DNA of 64,000 nt from Streptomyces sp. NBC_00483. GTDB taxonomy: Bacteria > Actinomycetota > Actinomycetes > Streptomycetales > Streptomycetaceae. The translations under genes and the position numbers were made by a program. Below, piece by piece: positions 41,010 through 49,324 of this stretch. The first letter of the stretch is position 1, and each line of letters begins with the position of its first letter. Below the pieces are notes generated by a model. That model worked only from the letters and a program-made list of their open reading frames with translations, was not told the origin of the DNA and did no database searches. The stretch lies in the NCBI RefSeq assembly GCF_036013745.1, contig NZ_CP107880.1, forward strand, positions 9,982,001 through 10,046,000. The letters run 5' to 3'.

Positions 41010-42587
41010 TCAGGCCGGTGACACCAGCCACACGGCCGTGTCCTTCGGCAGTGCGCCCGCCGTGAGGGGACCGCTGGTGAGGAGCGGAGCGCCGGTGAGG
41101 CCGAGGGCGGCGAGGGGGAGCGGGTGCTCGGCCAGGTTCACCACGCACACCAAGTTCCCGCGGCGGAAGGCGAGATGGGGTGCGCCGGGCGCGGAGAGCC
41201 ACTGCGGGGGCGCCGCGGGATCCGGTGCCGGGTGGGTGCGGCGCAACCGCAGCGCCCGCCGGTACAGGGCGAGCGTCGAGCCCGGGTCCGCCTGCTGCGC
41301 GGCCACCGTGAGCGGCGCCCAGTCGTCGGGCTGGGGCAGCCAGGTCGCCGCGGGCGCCGCGGTGCTGAAGCCGTACGGCGCCGCAGTGCCGTACCAGGGC
41401 AGCGGGACGCGCGCGCCGTCACGGCCCCGCTCGGTGCGCCCGGAACGTTCCCACAGCGGGTCGAGGATGCGGGCGTCGGGCACGAACGCCTGCGGAAGAC
41501 CCAGCTCCTCGCCCTGGTAGAGGTACGCGGACCCGGGCAGCGCCAGCATCAACAGCGCGGCCGCACGGGCGCGCGCCAGGGAGCCATGCCGGGTGACGGG
41601 TCGCGGCGCGTCATGGCTGGAGAGCAGCCAGGTCACCTTGGAACCGGGCACCGCGAACGAACCGTCGATCACCTCGCGCAGCTCCGCCGCGTCCCAAGAG
41701 GCCTCCAGGAAGGCGAAGTTGAAGGCCTGGTGCATCTCGTCGGGGCGGATGTAGCGCCCGAGCCGGGCGGGGTCGAAGACCGCCGACTCCGCGACCATCA
41801 CCCGGTCCTCGGGCGCCACCGCACCCGGCGGCGCGGGGTGCGTGTCCAGCAGGGTCCGCCACTCGCGGTAGAGCGGATGCAGCTCCTCCTGGTCGTAATA
41901 GGGCATGAGGTGGTTGCGCAGCGGGTCGGTGTGCTGTCCCGGGCCCGCGTCGGGCAGGCCCTCCGCCTTGAACAGGGCGTGCGCCACGTCCACCCGGAAC
42001 CCGTCCACACCCCGGTCGAGCCAGTGCCGCAGCACGTCGGCGAAGGCGTCGCGCACCTTCGGATTGCGCCAGTTGAGGTCCGGTTGCTCGGCCGCGTGCA
42101 GATGGCAGTACCACTCGCCGTCCGCGACCCGCGTCCAGGCGGGCCCGCCGAACGCCGACTGCCAGTCGTTGGGTGGCAGTTCACCGCCCGCGCCCCGGCC
42201 CGGCCGGAACAGATACCTCTTCCGCTCCGCCGAACCGGGCCCGGCGGCCAGCGCCTCCAGGAACCAGGGGTGCCGGTCGGAGGTGTGGTTCGGGACGAGG
42301 TCGACGATGAACTTCAGGTCCAAGGCGTGGGCCCGGGCGGTGAGTTCGTCGACGTCGGCCGTCGTCCCCAGGTCCGGGGCCACGCCCGTGTAGTCGGCGA
42401 TGTCGTAGCCGCCGTCGGCCAGCGGCGACGGATAGAACGGCGTGCACCACACCGCGTCGGCGCCCAGGTCCTTGATGTGTTCGAGGCGCTGGGTCAGCCC
42501 GCGCAGGTCCCCGACACCGTCGCCGTCGGAGTCGGCGAAGGCCCGCGGATACACCTCGTAGCAGACCATGTCCTGCCACCAGCTCAT
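41010..42587 (-). CDS. GH13 alpha-glucosidase (oligo-1,6-glucosidase/alpha-glucosidase type)
   Basis: A 525-aa alpha-amylase-family enzyme. Conserved regions: VDLVPNHTSD (about 95-104), GFRVDVAHA with nucleophile D200, VAES with acid/base E267, and SSHDAPRP with D326. The last usually reads NHDxPR; here Asn is replaced by Ser, and the region-3 motif is VAES instead of VGE. QPDLNWRNPKVRD and LYQGEELGLP place it with exo-acting alpha-glucosidases. No signal peptide. The ATG overlaps the oxidoreductase stop by 4 nt. Last gene of the LacI-controlled operon, so it should split the imported glucoside in the cytoplasm. Confidence 0.9.
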   Translation of the reverse strand: MSWWQDMVCYEVYPRAFADSDGDGVGDLRGLTQRLEHIKDLGADAVWCTPFYPSPLADGGYDIADYTGVAPDLGTTADVDELTARAHALDLKFIVDLVPNHTSDRHPWFLEALAAGPGSAERKRYLFRPGRGAGGELPPNDWQSAFGGPAWTRVADGEWYCHLHAAEQPDLNWRNPKVRDAFADVLRHWLDRGVDGFRVDVAHALFKAEGLPDAGPGQHTDPLRNHLMPYYDQEELHPLYREWRTLLDTHPAPPGAVAPEDRVMVAESAVFDPARLGRYIRPDEMHQAFNFAFLEASWDAAELREVIDGSFAVPGSKVTWLLSSHDAPRPVTRHGSLARARAAALLMLALPGSAYLYQGEELGLPQAFVPDARILDPLWERSGRTERGRDGARVPLPWYGTAAPYGFSTAAPAATWLPQPDDWAPLTVAAQQADPGSTLALYRRALRLRRTHPAPDPAAPPQWLSAPGAPHLAFRRGNLVCVVNLAEHPLPLAALGLTGAPLLTSGPLTAGALPKDTAVWLVSPA

Positions 42588-43804
42588 GCGACGACACCTT
42601 CCGAAGCCCATGGGAACGAGGGGAGGACCGACTGTTCGCGGCCCGTCGCGGCGGCGACCGTGGCCGCCTCGGCGACCGCCACCGCGCCGAAGCCGCTGCG
42701 GGCGTCCGCCGCCGGCGGGGTGCCTTCGCGCACCGCCCGTACGAGGTCGGCCATCGCGGCGCGCACGCTCTGCGCGTACACATACGGCTTGCGGGCCTCG
42801 CCGCCGAGGTCGATGACCGCGTGGACGTGGTGCGGCGCGGTGCGCCGCTCACCGCGTCCACGGGCGGGAGTGGCCGGTCCCGCGTCGCGTTCGACGTGGA
42901 CGGTGAGCTGTTCGTCGCCGTGCGGCCGGAACCCCTCGACCGTCAGCAACGGGCCGAGCTGGAGCGGCAGTTGCTCCCAGCGGCGGGCGCCCGCCTCGTC
43001 GGTCCACGCCGAGATCTCCGCGTAGGCGGGGATCCAGCCGGTGATCCGCGTCTCCTCGAACCCGTGGTCCAGGCGCATGAGTTGACGCTCGGCGCGGTGG
43101 GCGTGGGTGAAGGAGTGCAGGTGGGAGGCGAGGACGCCGCCGGGGTGCACGACATCCGCGCTCACCATGTCGACCGGCCCGTCCGGCCGCGCCACCGCCG
43201 TCGCTCGCACGCTCACCGGGTCCGTGCCGAGCAGCGCCCGCGCCGCGTCGAAGAAGTGCACGCCGTGCTCGACGAAGATGCCACCGGAGTGCGCCGGGTC
43301 CCAGAACCAGTGGTCGGGGCCCAGGTCCTCGTCGGCGGCGTCGTTCTCGAACAGGAACCGGCGGACGGGCGCGAGCAGCTTCCGCTCCGTCAGCCGCTGG
43401 ACCGCCCGCAGCAGCGGGTTGTAGCGCAGCACATGGTCCACGACCAGGACACGCCCTGCGCGGCGCGCCTCGTCGGCGACGGATGCCGCGTCCTCCGTCG
43501 TGGTGGCGAGCGGCTTCTCGCAGAAGACATGGCGTCCCGCACGCAGCGCCTGGGTGGCCATCGCGGCATGGGTGGCGGGCGGCGTGGCGATCAACACCGC
43601 CGCCACGTCGTCCCGTTCGAGCAGTTCGTCGAGCGAGTCGAGTGCAGGGACACCGTGCCGCGCGGCGAGCCGTGAAGCCCGCTCGCGCGACGGGTCGGCG
43701 ACCGCCACCAGGCGCAGGCCCGGCAGTCCGGCGACGGCGTCCAGGACGAACTCGGCGAAGCCGCCGCAGCCGACCAGGCCTATGCCCAGGGGAGGGGGTG
43801 TCAT
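42584..43804 (-). CDS. Gfo/Idh/MocA-family oxidoreductase
   Basis: A 406-aa NAD(P)-dependent sugar dehydrogenase-type protein. The N-terminal Rossmann loop is LVGCGGFAEFV (10-20), and the family lysine is in CEKPL (K97). EHGVHFFD carries the catalytic-site histidine. Substrates in this family include inositols, keto-glycosides and deoxy sugars. ATGA overlaps join it to the GH130 and GH13 genes. Together with GH130 it may belong to an oxidation-assisted glycoside breakdown route, in which a sugar is oxidised before cleavage, but that is inference. Confidence 0.87.
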   Translation of the reverse strand: MTPPPLGIGLVGCGGFAEFVLDAVAGLPGLRLVAVADPSRERASRLAARHGVPALDSLDELLERDDVAAVLIATPPATHAAMATQALRAGRHVFCEKPLATTTEDAASVADEARRAGRVLVVDHVLRYNPLLRAVQRLTERKLLAPVRRFLFENDAADEDLGPDHWFWDPAHSGGIFVEHGVHFFDAARALLGTDPVSVRATAVARPDGPVDMVSADVVHPGGVLASHLHSFTHAHRAERQLMRLDHGFEETRITGWIPAYAEISAWTDEAGARRWEQLPLQLGPLLTVEGFRPHGDEQLTVHVERDAGPATPARGRGERRTAPHHVHAVIDLGGEARKPYVYAQSVRAAMADLVRAVREGTPPAADARSGFGAVAVAEAATVAAATGREQSVLPSFPWASEGVVA

Positions 43805-44886
43805 GCGGTGCGCTCCAGGAGGGCCACGCCGATGTGCGCGTCGGCCATGCCGTAGAAGACGTACAGCTCGCCGTCGATCTCCTCGATCGCCGTCGGGAAG
43901 ACGACGTTCGGGACGGTGCCGGACATCTCCTCCTCGGTCTCCGGCGCCATCAGCGGCTGGTCGGAGCGGGCGAGGATCTTCGACGGGTCGGCCGGGTCGA
44001 GGATCATGGCACCCGCCGCGTACGACACCTTCTGGTTCTGCGCCCAGGGGTCCTCGATGGTGCCGGAGACGCCGTGGTGGATGAGCAGCCAGCCCTCGGG
44101 CACGCGGATCGGGGCCGGGCCGCCGCCGATCTTCAGGGACTCCCACTCGTACTCGGAGAGCGCGACGAGCGTGTGCTGTCGCGGGCGGACGAGGGCGCGG
44201 ACGTCGGCCTCGACCTCCTTGACCGGCACGTACGAGATCCAGATGCCGGGCCGCTCGTCGGTGACACCGGCGGGCAGGTGCACGCCCTCGCCCTCGCGGA
44301 ACCAGCCGAGGTCCCACATCGGGCGGTGCAGCATCGCGTACGACAGCTCGCCGTCGGGGGCCGGGACCGGCTCCGGGAAGTGGACGACGTCCTTGTTCGG
44401 GAAGAGGTTGAGGTCGGTGTCGAGGTCGGCCTGGTACGCGAACTGGATCGGGCCGAGGCGCGTCCAGTCGGTGAGGTTCTCGGAGACGGCGAGCGCGGGC
44501 TTCGGGCCGAGCGGGCCGTAGGCGACGTACGACATGACGTGCTTGCCGAGCGAGGGGACCCAGGTGATGCGGGGGTCCTCGACGCCCGCGTTGTTCTTGC
44601 CGCGCTCCCAGCCCTCGTCGGGGGCGAGGACGACGCCGCGGCGCTCGACACCGTTCGGCACGCCCTGCTCGTCGAAGGTGACCTCGGCGAGGCCGACGCG
44701 GGAGACGTTGCCCTCGGAGACGAGGCGGGGGAGGAGGTGCAGTGTGCCGTCGGGGGTGCGTCCTGCGGCCGGGTTGAGGACGCCCTCGACCTCGTTCGCC
44801 TCACCGGCGAGGGGCGACATGACCACGCCCTTGCGGACCATGCGGTAGGGGATCGTGGTGGCAGTGTCGTCGGTGGGATTGCTCAT
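43801..44886 (-). CDS. GH130 family glycoside phosphorylase/hydrolase
   Basis: A 361-aa five-bladed beta-propeller enzyme of glycoside hydrolase family 130. The catalytic aspartate is D104 in GVEDPRITW. EGVLNPAAGRTPDGTLHLLPRL at 34-55 is the family entry, and GWLLIHHGVSG with the late VFPTAIEEIDGELYVFYGMAD segment complete the fold. Characterised members act on beta-mannosides, mostly as phosphorylases. No signal peptide. ATGA overlap with the Gfo/Idh gene; 8-bp spacing from the permease. Its presence suggests the transporter brings in a mannose-containing oligosaccharide. Confidence 0.88.
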   Translation of the reverse strand: MSNPTDDTATTIPYRMVRKGVVMSPLAGEANEVEGVLNPAAGRTPDGTLHLLPRLVSEGNVSRVGLAEVTFDEQGVPNGVERRGVVLAPDEGWERGKNNAGVEDPRITWVPSLGKHVMSYVAYGPLGPKPALAVSENLTDWTRLGPIQFAYQADLDTDLNLFPNKDVVHFPEPVPAPDGELSYAMLHRPMWDLGWFREGEGVHLPAGVTDERPGIWISYVPVKEVEADVRALVRPRQHTLVALSEYEWESLKIGGGPAPIRVPEGWLLIHHGVSGTIEDPWAQNQKVSYAAGAMILDPADPSKILARSDQPLMAPETEEEMSGTVPNVVFPTAIEEIDGELYVFYGMADAHIGVALLERTA

Positions 44887-44894
44887 GTGCGGAT

Positions 44895-45749
44895 TCAGCC
44901 CTTGGTAGCGGAGTCGATGTCGGTGGAGGTGAAGTGGCGCTGGAACACGAGGAACAGGACCACCGCGGGGAGAGCCAGCACGCACGCGCCGGCCAGCAGG
45001 GCGCCGGCCGGGTTGGCGACCGTGCCCTGAAGATTTGACAGGAAGCTCGCGAGGGAGACCGCGAGGGGCTGCATGTCGGCGTTCTTGGTGACGAGGAACG
45101 GCCACAGGAACTCGTTCCACGGCCCGATGAACGTCAGGAGCAGCGCGGTCAGGATGGCCGGCTTGGCCATCGGCAGCGCGATCTTCCAGAGGATCCGCAG
45201 CTCGCTCGCGCCGTCGATGCGCGCCGCTTCGAAGAGGGACTGCGGCATCTGCGAGAAGAACTGCCGGAACAGGAAGACGGCCGTGGAGTTGATCGCGAAC
45301 GGCAGGATCATGCCGAAGTAGTTGTCGCCGAGCCCGTAGTCGCGGACCACGAGGACGTACAGCGGCAGCGTCAGGAGCTGGAACGGGACCATCTGCACGA
45401 GGAGCAGCGCCCCGAACACCGCGCCCTTGCCGCGGAACTTCAGCACGGCGAGCGCGTATCCGGCGAGCACACCGAAGACCAGGGTGCAGATGAGGACGCC
45501 GATCGTCATGATCCCGGAGTTGAGCAGTGAACGGCCCAGCGAGATCGTGCTGTTGATCGCCGCGTAGTTGGCGCCGGTCAGGCCGGAGGGGACGGCCGCC
45601 GACAGATCGCCGGCCGTGACCTTCCGCAGCGAGCCGACGACCATGTAGTAGAAGGGGAACAGGAAGACGACCGCGCCGAGCGACAGCAGCACGTAGCGCA
45701 GGGCCTTCCCGCCGACGCGGCGGCCGGGCGCGGGAGTGGTGGCACTCAT
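44895..45749 (-). CDS. Carbohydrate ABC permease, MalG type
   Basis: A 284-aa inner-membrane permease with six helices. The EAA loop is EAARIDGASELRILWKIALPMAKP (about 187-210), typical for binding the shared ATPase. KALRYVLLSLGAVVFLFPFYYMVVGSLR is the first helix. Starts at 45749, two bases past the MalF stop. No ATPase gene in the operon; a general MsiK-type ATPase elsewhere is expected for streptomycete sugar importers. Confidence 0.92.
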   Translation of the reverse strand: MSATTPAPGRRVGGKALRYVLLSLGAVVFLFPFYYMVVGSLRKVTAGDLSAAVPSGLTGANYAAINSTISLGRSLLNSGIMTIGVLICTLVFGVLAGYALAVLKFRGKGAVFGALLLVQMVPFQLLTLPLYVLVVRDYGLGDNYFGMILPFAINSTAVFLFRQFFSQMPQSLFEAARIDGASELRILWKIALPMAKPAILTALLLTFIGPWNEFLWPFLVTKNADMQPLAVSLASFLSNLQGTVANPAGALLAGACVLALPAVVLFLVFQRHFTSTDIDSATKG

Positions 45750-45750
45750 G

Positions 45751-46686
45751 TCAGTTGCCCCTCTCGGTGAGCTTGCGGGCGGCGAGCGAGACGACCATGA
45801 CGAAGGCGATGAGGACGACGCCGAGCGCGGCCGCGACATCGGGGTGCCCCTGCTCGATGCCCTTCTGGTACATGAGCAGCACCGGCGACGTGGACGCGTG
45901 GTCCGGGCCACCGCCCCCGGTCAGCAGGTAGGGCTCGCTGAACATGTTGGCGCCGGTGATGATCGCGTAGATGACGACCAGCGTCGTCGCGGGACGCACG
46001 CCCGGCACGGTCACCGAGAAGAACTGCCGCACCTTGCCGGCGCCGTCCATGGCGGACGCCTCGTACAGTTCCTTGCCGACGTTCTGAAGTGCGGCCAGGT
46101 ACAGCATCACGAAGAAGCCGAGCTGCTTCCAGGTCACGAAGACGGCGATCATCGGCATCGCGAGATGCGTGTTGACCAGCCACGACGGGTCCGGTGCGTG
46201 CGAGCCGAGCAGATGGTTGACGAAGCCGTCCTGGCCGAAGAGGAACTGCCACACCGCGACGAGCGCGACGCTCGCGGTCACGTACGGGAGGTAGAACGCG
46301 GCGCGGAAGAACGCCCGCCCTCGCATCTTCGCGTTCAGCGCGGCGGCCAGGACCAGCGAGAGGCCCACGGTCAGCGGCACGTTGATGACCAGGAAGATCA
46401 GGATGTTGAGGAACGCCTGGCCGACCACCGGGTCGGTGAACACGTCCTTGTAGTTGGACAGGCCCACCCACGGCGCGTCCACGTCCGTGCCGGGAGCCGT
46501 GAAGTAGAAGCGGTGGAAGGACATCCACACCGTGTAGACCAGCGGGATCGCGAAGACGACGAGCAGGAACAGCACGTACGGGGAGACGAACAGGGCGCCG
46601 ACGCGTGAGCGGAAGCGGTTCCTGCGCGCGGGCGACTGCTCCGTGGAGGAGGGCGCGGCGGGGCGCGACTGGAGAGTCAGGCTCAT
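45751..46686 (-). CDS. Carbohydrate ABC permease, MalF type
   Basis: A 311-aa permease with six helices. A basic N-terminus (RRNRFRSRVGALFVSPYVLFLLVVFAIPLVYTVWMSF) leads into helix 1, and the EAA loop is YEASAMDGAGKVRQFFSVTVPGVRP. ATG overlaps the binding-protein stop by 4 nt. It should pair with the MalG-type permease as the membrane channel. Confidence 0.92.
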   Translation of the reverse strand: MSLTLQSRPAAPSSTEQSPARRNRFRSRVGALFVSPYVLFLLVVFAIPLVYTVWMSFHRFYFTAPGTDVDAPWVGLSNYKDVFTDPVVGQAFLNILIFLVINVPLTVGLSLVLAAALNAKMRGRAFFRAAFYLPYVTASVALVAVWQFLFGQDGFVNHLLGSHAPDPSWLVNTHLAMPMIAVFVTWKQLGFFVMLYLAALQNVGKELYEASAMDGAGKVRQFFSVTVPGVRPATTLVVIYAIITGANMFSEPYLLTGGGGPDHASTSPVLLMYQKGIEQGHPDVAAALGVVLIAFVMVVSLAARKLTERGN

Positions 46687-47975
46687 GACTGGCCTCCGTA
46701 CTCGTTCAGCAGGTCGGTGATCTCGGACGAGGCGTTGCTCAGGCCCGCGCGCGTGGACTCGCGGCCGAAGACGACCGACTTCGTCCACTCGTCGCGGAAG
46801 GCCTGCCAGATGTCGACCGAACCCGGCACGTTCGGCACCTCGACGACGCGCTCCGCCTGGTCGGCGAAGGCCCTGTACGTGGGGTGCTCGGCGAAGTAGT
46901 CGGCGTAGCGCTTCGTCAGGTCCTCGCGCATCGGCATCTGGCCGGTCGTCTCGAGGAACCTGCCGTCCTGTGCACTCGACGTGGCGAACTTCAGCAGGTC
47001 CCAGGCCGTGCCCCGGTTCTTGCACGCGCTGAACATCGCCACCGACTTCTCGTCGCTGAACGAGTGCTTGCCGCTGCCGCCGTCGGAGGTGGGGACCGGC
47101 GCGACACCGATGTCCACGGCGTTCTTGTACGCGGAGACGGCCCACGGGCCGACGGTGGCCATCGCGGCCTTCCCGTCGTTGAGGGCGTCGCCCGGATACG
47201 CCTCCTGCGGCGCCAGCTTCTCCGCGTACAACTCGCGCCAGAAGGACGCTGCTTGGCGCCCTGCCGCGGAGTCGAACTGCGGTTTGCCGTCCTCGATCAG
47301 CTGCTTTCCGCCGCTCTGCGCGGCGAACGCGGGATAGAAGTCGTACCAGGGCTGGAAGAAGTCACTGGACGGCGAGGGCCAGATCGCCGCCTTCGCGGCG
47401 CCGCTGTGCACCAGCGTGCGGGAGGTCTTCAGGAACTCCTTGTACGTGGCGAGCTTCGGGTGCTCCGGATCGAGACCGGCCTTCTTGAACAGCTTCTTGT
47501 TGTAGAGGATCATCACCGGGTTGCTCTTCCAGGGCAGCTGGTAGAACTTGCCGTCCGGCGACTTGTACTGGTCGGCGAGGCCGCCGCTGCGCCCGGTGAC
47601 GTACGACGTGCCGCCGGGGAAGTCGTCCAGCGGGACGAGCCCGTTCTGCTTCTGGAAGGTCGGTACCGCCGCGGGCGAGGTGTTGAAGGCCAGGCAGGCC
47701 GACGTGCCCGCGATGATCGAGGCGCTGATGGCCTCCTCGGACGTCTTGCCCGCAGGGATCTGCTGGGCGGTGACGTGCTGATCGGGATGGCGCTTGTTCC
47801 ACGCGGCCACCATCTGCTTGCCCCACTGCACCTCTTGGGCGTTGTTGGACAGCCAGACCGTGATCGGCCCGCGCGCGTCGGCGGCGACGTTCGCGTCGGG
47901 GGCGGCCCGGCCGCAGGCTGTCGCCGTTCCCGCGAGCGCGAGCACGAGCAGCGAGGACGCCGTTCTCCTCAGCAT
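46683..47975 (-). CDS. Sugar-binding lipoprotein of the LacI-controlled ABC importer
   Basis: A 430-aa extracellular solute-binding protein family 1 member. The signal (MLRRTASSLLVLALAGTATAC) ends in a lipobox-like TAC, so it is probably a lipoprotein. GPITVWLSNNAQEVQWGKQMVAAWNKRHP and the KFYQLPWKSNPVMILYNKKLFKKAGLDP hinge are typical. The ATG has GGAG upstream. First structural gene after lacI, from which it is separated by a hairpin-bearing 112-bp spacer. Confidence 0.9.
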   Translation of the reverse strand: MLRRTASSLLVLALAGTATACGRAAPDANVAADARGPITVWLSNNAQEVQWGKQMVAAWNKRHPDQHVTAQQIPAGKTSEEAISASIIAGTSACLAFNTSPAAVPTFQKQNGLVPLDDFPGGTSYVTGRSGGLADQYKSPDGKFYQLPWKSNPVMILYNKKLFKKAGLDPEHPKLATYKEFLKTSRTLVHSGAAKAAIWPSPSSDFFQPWYDFYPAFAAQSGGKQLIEDGKPQFDSAAGRQAASFWRELYAEKLAPQEAYPGDALNDGKAAMATVGPWAVSAYKNAVDIGVAPVPTSDGGSGKHSFSDEKSVAMFSACKNRGTAWDLLKFATSSAQDGRFLETTGQMPMREDLTKRYADYFAEHPTYRAFADQAERVVEVPNVPGSVDIWQAFRDEWTKSVVFGRESTRAGLSNASSEITDLLNEYGGQS

Positions 47976-48009
47976 GATGATCTCCGAACTGTTCACGCGC
48001 GGCCTCGTC

Positions 48010-48039
48010 GCCGTGCGCAATTCCCGGTCCGCGCACGGC
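48010..48039. terminator. Inverted repeat between lacI and the binding-protein gene
   Basis: GCCGTGCGC (48010-48018) and GCGCACGGC (48031-48039) form a 9-bp stem with a 12-nt loop. It may attenuate read-through from lacI or act as a processing barrier. Not an AAACCGGTTT operator. Confidence 0.45.
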
Positions 48040-48087
48040 GCGGCCGAAGTCTGTTGCTCCATCGCTTTGTCGCTCTGTCGTGCGGAC

Positions 48088-49110
48088 TCAGTCGCGCGGG
48101 GCGGGACCGATCGACGCACGGGGAATGAACTCGGCGGGCGGCAGCGCCACGTGCGCCGCGCCCTCGTCCCCGGCGAGCACCGCGTCCAGGGCGCGGGCCG
48201 CGGCCTCGCCCCAACCACGGGCGTCCGCGCGGGCGGAGGAGAGCGGCGGATAGCTGTAGCGGGTCAGGGGCGCGTCGTCGTAGCCGACGACCGAGAGCCG
48301 CTCGGGCACCGGGACACCCAGCTCCTGGGCGACCGAGAGCCCGGCCATCGCGGCCAGGTCGTTGCCGTAGACGATCGCGGTCGGCGGAGTGTCGAGCGCG
48401 AGCAGCTCACGGGTGGCCCGCGCACCGCCCTCGGCGCTGAACCCGCCGGGCAGCACCGGGCCCTCGGGCAGGCCCAGGTCGCGCAGCGCCTGCTCCCAGG
48501 CGAGGCGGCGCCGGTGTGCGTGCCGGAACTCGTGGGGCCCCTCGACGTGCGCGATGTGCCGGTGGCCGAGGTCGGCGAGGCGGCGGACCGCGGCGGAGTA
48601 GGCGGGCTCGTCGTCCAGGCTGACCGTGGGCAGGCCGCCGCCCCACTCGGGCTGGCCCACCACCACGGCGGGCAGGCCGAGCCGGCGCATCAGCGGAGGG
48701 CGCGGGTCGTCGTGCCGGAGGTCCGTGAGGAGTACGCCGTCGACCTGGCGCTCGGCCGCGAGGCGCTCGTACACGCCCTGCTCCTTCTCCGGCGTGGTCA
48801 CGTGCACCATCAGGCCGTCGCCGCGCTGCCCGATGACGGCCTCGACGCCCGCGATGAACGCCGGGAAGAAGAGGTCTGCCCCGATCTGTTCCGGTTCGCG
48901 GGTCAGGACGAGGCCGAACGCCCCTGCCTTGCCGAGCGAGAGGGCGCGGGCCTGGCGGCTCGGCGTCCATCCGAGGTCGGCGGCCGCCGCGAGCACGCGG
49001 GCCTTGGTGTCCTCCGCGATGCCGGGGCGGTCGTTGAGGGCGAAGGAGACGGTGGCGCGGGAGACCCCGGCGTGGCGTGCGACGTCCGCGATGGTGGGCT
49101 TGCGGGCCAT
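48088..49110 (-). CDS. LacI-family transcriptional repressor
   Basis: A 340-aa LacI/GalR repressor. The helix-turn-helix is at 5-24 (PTIADVARHAGVSRATVSFA) with a hinge at about 45-60 (GWTPSRQARALSLGKAG), then a periplasmic-binding-like effector domain. Start ATG at 49110, about 38 bp from a perfect operator. It heads the operon of binding protein, permeases, GH130, oxidoreductase and GH13, and should repress it and itself until the sugar is present. Confidence 0.93.
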   Translation of the reverse strand: MARKPTIADVARHAGVSRATVSFALNDRPGIAEDTKARVLAAAADLGWTPSRQARALSLGKAGAFGLVLTREPEQIGADLFFPAFIAGVEAVIGQRGDGLMVHVTTPEKEQGVYERLAAERQVDGVLLTDLRHDDPRPPLMRRLGLPAVVVGQPEWGGGLPTVSLDDEPAYSAAVRRLADLGHRHIAHVEGPHEFRHAHRRRLAWEQALRDLGLPEGPVLPGGFSAEGGARATRELLALDTPPTAIVYGNDLAAMAGLSVAQELGVPVPERLSVVGYDDAPLTRYSYPPLSSARADARGWGEAAARALDAVLAGDEGAAHVALPPAEFIPRASIGPAPRD

Positions 49111-49147
49111 GCGTGCGCAACTCCTTGAGGGCGGCCTCCGGATGGAC

Positions 49148-49165
49148 GTTCAAACCGGTTTGAAC
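49148..49165. promoter_or_regulatory. LacI operator 1, perfect palindrome
   Basis: GTTCAAACCGGTTTGAAC, an 18-bp perfect palindrome with the central CG of LacI-family sites. It lies just upstream of lacI. Confidence 0.85.
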
Positions 49166-49181
49166 GGCCGAACGACGTTGA

Positions 49182-49197
49182 CTAAACCGGTTTGAAC
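49182..49197. promoter_or_regulatory. LacI operator 2
   Basis: CTAAACCGGTTTGAAC shares AAACCGGTTT with operator 1. The centres are 32 bp apart, about three helical turns, so two dimers would sit on the same face. They could flank or cover the lacI promoter. Confidence 0.8.
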
Positions 49198-49324
49198 GTG
49201 GAGGCGTCAAGAGGTTGGCCGATGTGATCTGCGTCGCTGCGCGGTGGGTGGCGCCGGTGGTGTCGTGGCGTCGCGCAACGCCTGCCGTTCGAGCGACGGT
49301 CAAGGCCTGTCGTGCGTGCGACGG

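Noticed and set aside
49200..49324. Repeated GCGACGGTCAA segments downstream of the MFS gene
   Set aside because: Only two copies with no symmetry or promoter context; probably chance.
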